NCBI GenBank assembly: GCA_028708075.1
Contig: JAQVZS010000009.1
Span: 21,367-66,639 of the forward strand
Direction: 5' to 3'
Origin: Massilibacteroides sp.
GTDB lineage: Bacteria > Bacteroidota > Bacteroidia > Bacteroidales > Tannerellaceae
DNA length: 45,273 nucleotides
Positions 39,588-45,273 of the stretch are shown here, in pieces. A program made the position numbers and the translations under genes. The number at the start of each line of letters is the position of its first letter. The stretch's first letter is position 1. The notes beneath the pieces are model-generated. The model made no database searches and was not told the DNA's origin. It saw nothing but the letters and a program-made list of their open reading frames with translations.

Positions 39588-41645
39588 ATGATAAACCAAG
39601 AATTAATTACCCCCCAGAGTATTGTTGTCGTAGGTGGATCAAACAATGTACATAAACCCGGAGGTTTTCTGGTTCGTAATTTGTTGGATGGAAAATATAA
39701 AGGAGATTTACTGGTCGTAAATGCACGTGAAACAAATGTACAAGGCGTAAAATCTTACGCCAACGTACGTGATATTCCTCCGGTAGAAATGGCGATCATT
39801 TCCATTCCTGCTCCTGCCTGTCCCGAAGTCGTGGAGATTCTGGCAAAAGAGAAACAGGTCAAAGCATTCATTATTATATCTGCCGGTTTCGGAGAAGAGA
39901 CGAAAGAGGGAGCTATTTTAGAAGAACAAATTTTGCGAAGCATTAATGAGGTAGGAGCATCTTTAATAGGGCCTAATTGCATCGGTGTAATGAACATGAA
40001 TTATCATGGCGTTTTCACCCGGCCGATTCCAGAGTTTCAACCGGATGGTGTCGACTTTATCTCGAGTTCCGGTGCAACGGCGTTATACATCATCGAATCG
40101 GCTTTAATAAAAGGGCTGAAATTCTCTTCCGTTTGGTCGGTTGGTAACTCGAAACAAAACGGAGTCGAAGAAATTCTGGAATATATGGATCGGAATTTTG
40201 ACCCGGCAACCGATTCGAAATATAAAATGCTGTATATTGAAAGTGTTCGCGATCCGGACAAACTTTTATTACATGCATCTTCTCTTATCCGCAAAGGATG
40301 CCGTATCGCGGCCATAAAAGCAGGAAGTTCCGACTCAGGGAAGCGTGCCGCGTCTTCACATACCGGAGCAATAGCCAGTTCCGATTCAGCAGTAGAAGCT
40401 CTTTTTCGCAAAGCTGGAATCGTACGCTGCTTCAGTCGGGAAGAGCTCACAACCGTGGCTTGTATTTTTACGATGAAAGAAGTAAAAGGGCGTAATTGCG
40501 CGATCGTAACACATGCTGGCGGCCCGGCAGTTATACTTGCAGATGCCTTGTCGAAAGGACGCCTTAACGTCCCGAATCTGGAAGGGCCGATCGCGGCAGA
40601 ATTGAAAACAAAACTATTGCCCGGAGCCGCTGTGGGTAATCCGATCGACATCATTGGTACCGGCACCCCGGAACATTTAGCGACAGCTATCGACTATTGC
40701 GAAAATCGCTTTGACGAAATAGACCTCATTATCGTTATTTTCGGAAGTACGGGATTAGTGAAATTATACGACGCGTACGAAGTTCTTCATAAAAAAATGG
40801 AAGAATGTAAGAAACCGATCTTCCCCATTCTACCCTCTATCGTAACTGCAGGACCTGAAGTCCGTAATTTCATCAAAAAAGGGCACGTGAATTTTTCGGA
40901 CGAAGTCACTCTTGGTACCGGATTATCCCTCGTAATCAACACCCCTAAACCCGCCAACGCCGATTTTCAGCTTTTCGGTGTAAACGTAGCCGAAGTACGA
41001 AGGCTGATTGACAACCTTCCCGGGGGTTATCTCAGTCCTTCGGATGTACGTACCTTACTTAAAGCAGCTAATATTCCATTGGTGGAAGAAAAAGTATCGG
41101 CAGACAAAGAAGAACTGCTTGCTTTTGCCAGAAAAATCGGATTTCCGGTAGTTGCAAAAGTAGTTGGCCCTGTACATAAAAGCGATATAGGAGGCGTTTC
41201 ACTTAACATTAATACGGAAGAACATCTACTTTTTGAAATAGAGCGAATGATGCATTTGCCGGAAGTAAGCTCAATTATGGTACAGCCTATGCTGAAAGGG
41301 CAAGAACTCTTTCTCGGCGCGAAATACGAAGAACGTTTCGGACATGTCGTTTTATGCGGCTTGGGAGGGATCTTTGTTGAAGTATTAAAAGATGTGTCAT
41401 ATGGATTGGCACCTTTATCTTACGACGAGACTTTCTCGATGATCCGGTCTTTAAGGGGTTACCCCATTATAAAAGGAACCAGAGGGCAGCAAGGGATAGA
41501 TGAACAGAAATACGCAGATATCATCGTTCGTCTTTCTATCCTGCTACGTTTCGCTACAGAAATAAAAGAAATGGATATCAATCCATTATTAGCAACAGAA
41601 AAAGGGCTCTATGTTGTAGATGCCCGTATACAAATAGAAAAATAA
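39588..41645 (+). CDS. NDP-forming acyl-CoA synthetase (acetate--CoA ligase type)
   Basis: This 685-residue fused enzyme has a CoA-binding domain (about 10-100, SIVVVGGSNN), a succinyl-CoA-ligase-like domain (about 140-290) with a conserved His in SSHTGAIASSD, and a C-terminal ATP-grasp domain (about 465-685). In this family a phospho-His carries phosphate between acyl-CoA and ADP, so acetyl-CoA or another acyl-CoA gives acid plus ATP, useful in anaerobic fermentation. The ATG at 39588 (MINQELITPQS) is chosen. An acidic hypothetical gene follows at 16 bp. Substrate range (acetyl, propionyl, aryl) is not visible in the sequence. Confidence 0.93.
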   Translation: MINQELITPQSIVVVGGSNNVHKPGGFLVRNLLDGKYKGDLLVVNARETNVQGVKSYANVRDIPPVEMAIISIPAPACPEVVEILAKEKQVKAFIIISAGFGEETKEGAILEEQILRSINEVGASLIGPNCIGVMNMNYHGVFTRPIPEFQPDGVDFISSSGATALYIIESALIKGLKFSSVWSVGNSKQNGVEEILEYMDRNFDPATDSKYKMLYIESVRDPDKLLLHASSLIRKGCRIAAIKAGSSDSGKRAASSHTGAIASSDSAVEALFRKAGIVRCFSREELTTVACIFTMKEVKGRNCAIVTHAGGPAVILADALSKGRLNVPNLEGPIAAELKTKLLPGAAVGNPIDIIGTGTPEHLATAIDYCENRFDEIDLIIVIFGSTGLVKLYDAYEVLHKKMEECKKPIFPILPSIVTAGPEVRNFIKKGHVNFSDEVTLGTGLSLVINTPKPANADFQLFGVNVAEVRRLIDNLPGGYLSPSDVRTLLKAANIPLVEEKVSADKEELLAFARKIGFPVVAKVVGPVHKSDIGGVSLNINTEEHLLFEIERMMHLPEVSSIMVQPMLKGQELFLGAKYEERFGHVVLCGLGGIFVEVLKDVSYGLAPLSYDETFSMIRSLRGYPIIKGTRGQQGIDEQKYADIIVRLSILLRFATEIKEMDINPLLATEKGLYVVDARIQIEK

Positions 41646-41661
41646 CTTAACACAGCAAGAA

Positions 41662-41994
41662 ATGAGCGACAAAGAAAAAGAAATGCTCTACGACGAAGAT
41701 GACGCCGTAAAATTTATACAGAACTACCTTCCTCAAGAGTTAAAAGAAAAATTCAGTGACGACGAGATCAACTACATTGTCGATCTTATTTACGAGTTTT
41801 ATGAAACCAAAGGTTTCTTCGACGAAAATCTACATAAAGAAGACGAAGATATCGAATTCGACGAAGAAGAATTAATTCAATATGTAGTGCAAAATGCGCT
41901 GAATGACGATGTAGGACAGTTTGAACCTGAAGAAATCCTGTTTATTGTTCAAGGCGAATTAGAATACTGCGATTCGCTTGAAATGCTTGAATAA
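41662..41994 (+). CDS. Acidic hypothetical protein
   Basis: This 110-residue protein is very acidic, with about a third of residues Asp or Glu. It seems all-helical, with two repeated patterns that look alike: DDEINYIVDLIYEFYETKG and EPEEILFIVQGELEYCDSL. There is no signal peptide or membrane span, so it is cytoplasmic. I do not recognise a named family. It lies 16 bp behind the acyl-CoA synthetase gene on the same strand, so it is probably co-transcribed and could be a small partner of that enzyme; this is inference from position only. Confidence 0.85.
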   Translation: MSDKEKEMLYDEDDAVKFIQNYLPQELKEKFSDDEINYIVDLIYEFYETKGFFDENLHKEDEDIEFDEEELIQYVVQNALNDDVGQFEPEEILFIVQGELEYCDSLEMLE

Positions 41995-42051
41995 TTTTAG
42001 CTTTACGATTATTAATAGTGTATATCAATTTTAAGCAAAAAAACAACCAAA

Positions 42052-42726
42052 ATGGGAAAAGTTAAATTATTATCGATTGCAATAATGTGTATGGCCATTA
42101 TTTTATCAGGTTGCGGTGCGAGCAACACAGTCAAAGGAACAGGAATAGGTGTTGGAGCCGGAGCAGCCGTGGGAGCTGGTGTAGGAGCAATTACAGGAAA
42201 TACAACTTTAGGAGCCGTCATTGGAGCGGCCGTGGGAGGGACAGCCGGAGCTTTGATCGGGCAAAAGATGGACAAACAGAAAAAAGCCATTGAAACCCAA
42301 ATTCCGGAAGCGTCAGTCGAAACAGTCAATAATGGAGAAGCTTTAAAAATAACGTTCGATTCCGGAATCTTTTTCGCTACAAACTCAAGTACGGTAAGTG
42401 ATGCTGCAAAAAATGCGTTAGAGAACTTCGCAATTACGCTTCAACAAAATCCGGACACGTACGTGAAAATAGTCGGTCATACGGACAGCACCGGCAAGGT
42501 GGATTACAATCAAACCTTGTCTGAAAAAAGAGCAAAAAGCGTCTACGACTATCTCATTCTAAATTCGGTAAATAGAAACCGATTAAGTTATGAAGGACGT
42601 GGAGTTCACGAACCGGTTGCGGATAATAGCACAGCAGAAGGCAGAGCGTTGAACAGAAGAGTAGAAGTCCTCATTCTCGCGAATGAAAAAATGATTCAGG
42701 AAGCTCAACAAGGCACATTAAAATAA
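42052..42726 (+). CDS. OmpA-family lipoprotein with glycine-zipper segment
   Basis: This 224-residue protein has a lipoprotein signal ending in ILSGC (lipid-modified C21). A glycine-zipper region follows (about 28-72, alternating GVGAGAAVGAG-like units that can insert in a membrane). The OmpA-like peptidoglycan-binding domain spans about 95-212, with VGHTDSTGKVDYNQTLSEKR and GRALNRRVEV. It resembles E. coli YiaD and should tie the outer membrane to peptidoglycan. It follows the acidic gene by 57 bp and is followed by a hairpin at 42780-42797. Confidence is high for domains; any specific partner is unknown. Confidence 0.94.
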   Translation: MGKVKLLSIAIMCMAIILSGCGASNTVKGTGIGVGAGAAVGAGVGAITGNTTLGAVIGAAVGGTAGALIGQKMDKQKKAIETQIPEASVETVNNGEALKITFDSGIFFATNSSTVSDAAKNALENFAITLQQNPDTYVKIVGHTDSTGKVDYNQTLSEKRAKSVYDYLILNSVNRNRLSYEGRGVHEPVADNSTAEGRALNRRVEVLILANEKMIQEAQQGTLK

Positions 42727-42779
42727 TAGATGTATTCTTCATAAAGAAGGATCAACTGTATTTAAAATAATTAAAGAAA

Positions 42780-42797
42780 GGGGGGAGAAATCCCCCC
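42780..42797 (+). terminator. GC hairpin with GAAA tetraloop after the OmpA-like gene
   Basis: GGGGGGA (42780-42786) pairs perfectly with TCCCCCC (42791-42797) around a GAAA tetraloop. No U-run follows on the plus strand; a T-rich stretch follows on the minus strand instead. It could still end or protect the OmpA-like transcript. Confidence 0.55.
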
Positions 42798-42835
42798 GGA
42801 ACAGGAGATAGATATCATTTATAATACCATGAACG

Positions 42836-43744
42836 ATGAAAAAAACAATTGTAATCTTTATCCTTTTAGCTTCATTTTTTGCACTTAATGCTCAATCAAG
42901 TAAAACAATTGAAGCGGCTCATAAACTAAAAAATGCTCCAACTCCCAGTGCTGGTTACGGCAAAGACCTGGGAGATTTTAAAAGCGGGACGTATACCATC
43001 ACAAGCGCTGGTCTTACACGCAAATACACAATTGATATCCCTGCAAACTACGACAAAAACACGCCTCACCGTTTGATCTTCGCAATGCATATGATGGGGG
43101 GAAATATGCAAACAATGGTCGATCAAAACTTTTATGGGCTAAAGACTTATGCAGAAAGAGATCATGTTCCTGTTATTTTTATTGCTCCTGAAGGATATAC
43201 CGACCGTTTTCCTTGGCGTGGAGAAGATAACAAAGATCATATTTTCTTTGCTGATATGCTAACCCTGTTTAAAGATCGATTGAGCATTGACACCTCTCGT
43301 ATATTTTGTTGTGGCTTTAGTTTTGGCGCAATGTTTACTTACTCGTTATCATTAAATTTTCAAAAAGATCTTCGTGCTGTTGCGTGTTATTCTCCAGCTA
43401 ATTGGAACATTTATCTTCCTGAGAACAAACACGAACCTCTTGCCTTTTTTAGCACAACAGGTACTCAGGACGGTCTTTGCAAGTATGTCAACTCAGATGA
43501 GCTAAAGCAAGGCGGTAAATATTGTGTTTTAACACACATCGAAGATAATGGGCTCAAACAATTGCCGGAAATACCGATAGCCACTACCCCCACACATATT
43601 ACCACTGAATTTAAAGGACTTCCTGAAGAGTATCCAGTATTGTTTGGTTCGTTCGTGGGTGATCATACCGAGAATGTTAAAGATCCCGGATCTGATATCA
43701 ATTGGATCGCAAAAGAAACGTGGGATTTCTTTATGCGTTTCTAA
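42836..43744 (+). CDS. Secreted CE1/PHB-depolymerase-like esterase
   Basis: This 302-residue protein has a signal peptide cut after ALNAQ (about residue 20). It forms one alpha/beta-hydrolase domain of the esterase-PHB / feruloyl-esterase type. The probable triad is S162 in GFSFGAM, D212 in GTQDGLC and H277 in VGDHTEN. Such enzymes release ferulic, p-coumaric or acetyl groups from plant polysaccharides, or act on other short esters; the substrate here is unknown. Local DNA looks more AT-rich than most of the window, and the next gene is a glycoside-hydrolase-like lipoprotein. The two may belong to a carbohydrate locus that continues past the window edge. Confidence 0.85.
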   Translation: MKKTIVIFILLASFFALNAQSSKTIEAAHKLKNAPTPSAGYGKDLGDFKSGTYTITSAGLTRKYTIDIPANYDKNTPHRLIFAMHMMGGNMQTMVDQNFYGLKTYAERDHVPVIFIAPEGYTDRFPWRGEDNKDHIFFADMLTLFKDRLSIDTSRIFCCGFSFGAMFTYSLSLNFQKDLRAVACYSPANWNIYLPENKHEPLAFFSTTGTQDGLCKYVNSDELKQGGKYCVLTHIEDNGLKQLPEIPIATTPTHITTEFKGLPEEYPVLFGSFVGDHTENVKDPGSDINWIAKETWDFFMRF

Positions 43745-43775
43745 GATATTAAAAAGTTTTTCTTTCTTTATTTAT

Positions 43776-43882
43776 AATACTCCCTGTTTTTAGACCACAA
43801 GTCCAGTGCTGTAACTATAAAATATAACACTATTTTTTATTCGTTTTCTACTTTACAAATGGTCTAGCATTTGGGGAGTATT
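43776..43882. repeat. Nested imperfect inverted repeat, about 107 bp
   Basis: Outer arms AATACTCCC (43776-43784) and GGGAGTATT (43874-43882) and inner arms TAGACCA (43791-43797) and TGGTCTA (43860-43866) pair perfectly, separated by unpaired 6- and 7-base internal loops. The 62-base centre has a weaker third pair (AGTG near 43805 with CACT near 43829). It may be a structured RNA, a large terminator, or a non-autonomous mobile element; no clear target duplication was found. Confidence 0.6.
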
Positions 43883-43952
43883 TTAAATTATAAAAGGACA
43901 AAATTCTATCCTTTTTTGACAAAAAATACATTTAAGATGCCATATATATCTA

Positions 43953-43960
43953 TATTTTTG
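43953..43960 (+). promoter_or_regulatory. -7 element of the glycoside-hydrolase-like lipoprotein gene
   Basis: TATTTTTG matches TAnnTTTG, 48 bases before the ATG at 44009. It lies about 70 bp after the nested inverted repeat. Confidence 0.5.
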
Positions 43961-44008
43961 AAAATTATTAGAAATTAACAGAAATTGGTATCTTTATAAA
44001 ATAGAACG

Positions 44009-45273
44009 ATGAAAAGCTCTAAATCTTTAATCTATGTTTCATGTCTCATTTTTGGAATATTTGTCTTTTTCTCATGTTCAACATATCAAACAAATTATGT
44101 CAAAAGATTACAGACTTATAGACTCATTCATAACAATGATGGTTCTGATATATTAGCAAATAGATGGTTCAAACAGAAACCATTAACAATAGCTAATGTG
44201 GATTCTTGTGTCGATATGGTAGCTAATACTCAAGTAACTACCTATATGATTTGTTCCGGAAGTGATTTTTTCTATTATCGATCGAAGTACGGACGTGTAT
44301 TGGGTGACGATTTAAATGGGACACTTAATTGTGGAATAGATACAGCACAGTATAGAACAATGCATCGATTTTATTTGAATTTCTTAAACTTAGAGAACGC
44401 AGGAACAGACATGATAGAAACGGCACTAAACCGTGCAAAAGCAAAAGGAATGGAAGCTTTTATTACTTACCGTATGAACGATCTTCATTTTAATGACACA
44501 ACTTATCATTGTCCTATTTTTTATTCTGATTTTTGGATTCATCATCCGCAATACTGGGTAAACGATACGATACAGGGTTATCATAGTGCGGGTGCCTTTG
44601 ACTTTGCACATAAAGAAGTCAGAGAACAGAAGTTCGCTATAATATCTGAACAATTGGATAAATATGATATGATCGATGGGATAGATCTTGATTTTATGCG
44701 TTTTTTTGTATATTTTAAGCCTAATGAGGGTGCTCAAAATTCATTATTAATGACACAATTATTAAGAGACATACGGAAAAAAGTTAATGAAGTATCCGCA
44801 CGTCGTCATAAGAAAATCTTATTATCGGCGCGTGTAGCACCTACATTAAAAGACAACGTGATGAAAGGTCTTGATATTCGCGAATGGCTTAAAGAAGGGC
44901 TCTTAGACTTTATTTCCATAGGGGTACATTGGAGAGGGGATCCAGCTATGCCAGTCCAGGCTTTTCGCAAAGAATTAGGTAAAGACTTAAAAATTCCATT
45001 TTATTGTTCCGTCGATGATGGGAGTTACAAGCCCAGAGAGACTTATTCACATGGAATGTTCCGGGGGATGTGCTCTCATATTCTATCTCAGGGAGCTGAT
45101 GGCATTTATCTTTTTAATTATTACTTCGGCACTCTAAATTCAAATTACAATGGGGAATTACATTTAGAAAGAGGGGGCCAAGTGTGTCGCGTTGTTATGC
45201 CCCAACTATTACGCGAATTAGGATCACTTAATACATTAGAAGGAAGAAACAAAATATATGCTCTTTCCGATGG
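44009..45273 (+). CDS. Lipoprotein with glycoside-hydrolase-like TIM barrel (partial at right edge)
   Basis: An open frame runs from the ATG at 44009 to the window end (421 codons and two bases, no stop). It starts with a lipoprotein signal ending VFFSC (lipid-modified C23). The body looks like a GHL10/family-10-type beta/alpha barrel: FITYRMNDLHFND, MIDGIDLDFMRFF (residues 221-233, typical barrel strand with acidic residues), KILLSARVAPT, FISIGVHWRG and GADGIYLFNYY near the barrel end. It is predicted on the cell surface or in the periplasm, acting on a glycan, but catalytic residues and linkage are not assigned. Base composition differs from upstream housekeeping genes. Confidence 0.75.
   Translation, partial: MKSSKSLIYVSCLIFGIFVFFSCSTYQTNYVKRLQTYRLIHNNDGSDILANRWFKQKPLTIANVDSCVDMVANTQVTTYMICSGSDFFYYRSKYGRVLGDDLNGTLNCGIDTAQYRTMHRFYLNFLNLENAGTDMIETALNRAKAKGMEAFITYRMNDLHFNDTTYHCPIFYSDFWIHHPQYWVNDTIQGYHSAGAFDFAHKEVREQKFAIISEQLDKYDMIDGIDLDFMRFFVYFKPNEGAQNSLLMTQLLRDIRKKVNEVSARRHKKILLSARVAPTLKDNVMKGLDIREWLKEGLLDFISIGVHWRGDPAMPVQAFRKELGKDLKIPFYCSVDDGSYKPRETYSHGMFRGMCSHILSQGADGIYLFNYYFGTLNSNYNGELHLERGGQVCRVVMPQLLRELGSLNTLEGRNKIYALSD

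Noticed and set aside
40037-40666. 209-codon minus-strand frame opposite the acyl-CoA synthetase
   Set aside because: It is an antisense shadow; the plus-strand enzyme is complete with all domains.
42012-42329. Pro/Ala-rich minus-strand frame opposite the OmpA-like lipoprotein
   Set aside because: It mirrors the glycine-zipper codons of the real gene and has no independent signal.
44426-44737. 103-codon minus-strand frame near the right end
   Set aside because: It is antisense to the lipoprotein frame 44009-45273, which has a lipobox, barrel motifs and no stop over 421 codons.

Overview
The window reads as chromosomal DNA of a Bacteroidota organism, most likely order Bacteroidales. The evidence is the recurring -7 promoter element TAnnTTTG (sometimes with TTTG about 19-20 bases upstream), the scarcity of Shine-Dalgarno sites, and typical families: REC-LytTR regulator with a LytS-type kinase, a CBM20-CBM20-GH77 MalQ, an adenosylcobalamin-type ribonucleotide reductase, DUF5686, DUF1460, and lipoproteins with short lipoboxes. 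Genus cannot be fixed from the sequence alone. No tRNA, rRNA, CRISPR array, transposase or prophage was seen.

Layout. 1-182 is the end of an outer-membrane beta-barrel gene. 183-2697 (minus) is a signalling operon: membrane histidine kinase, REC-LytTR regulator, then a LytTR protein that has lost most of its receiver domain. 2819-8862 (minus) holds folC, an MFS transporter, ispE and a secreted S9 peptidase. 8999-11083 (minus) holds a tiny lipoprotein and a long-chain acyl-CoA ligase. 11198-14430 (plus) is mtaB, a lipid A-type acyltransferase and a GT2 glycosyltransferase. Then come folB and a HAD phosphatase (minus), a bactofilin (plus), malQ and nrdJ (both minus).

22064-29813 (plus) holds a cold-shock-domain protein and an RRM protein behind a leader of about 200 nt, then an SLC12-like transporter, PAP2, cutC, a PspC protein, uvrB and a DUF1460 amidase-like enzyme. 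A DUF5686 outer-membrane protein (minus) overlaps the last gene tail to tail. Next are a Crp/Fnr regulator (plus), miaA-kdsA and gapA (minus, with a previously uncalled 27-codon lipoprotein-like ORF upstream of gapA), and a YtxH / holin-like / hypothetical envelope trio (minus).

37137-42726 (plus) carries a bifunctional PBP1A, an ADP-forming acyl-CoA synthetase, an acidic hypothetical protein and an OmpA-type lipoprotein. The last 2.4 kb appears more AT-rich: a secreted CE1-like esterase and a lipoprotein with a glycoside-hydrolase-like barrel cut off by the window end, with an unusual nested inverted repeat between them.

Most genes are housekeeping: folate, isoprenoid, deoxynucleotide, tRNA modification, LPS core/lipid A, peptidoglycan, glycolysis and DNA repair. 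I found no clear multi-gene system that I would call undescribed. The most interesting signals are regulatory: a terminator-like hairpin touching the kinase start codon, the long leader before the cold-shock gene, the tiny ORF in the gapA leader, a kdsA terminator inside crp, and the nested inverted repeat near 43.8 kb.
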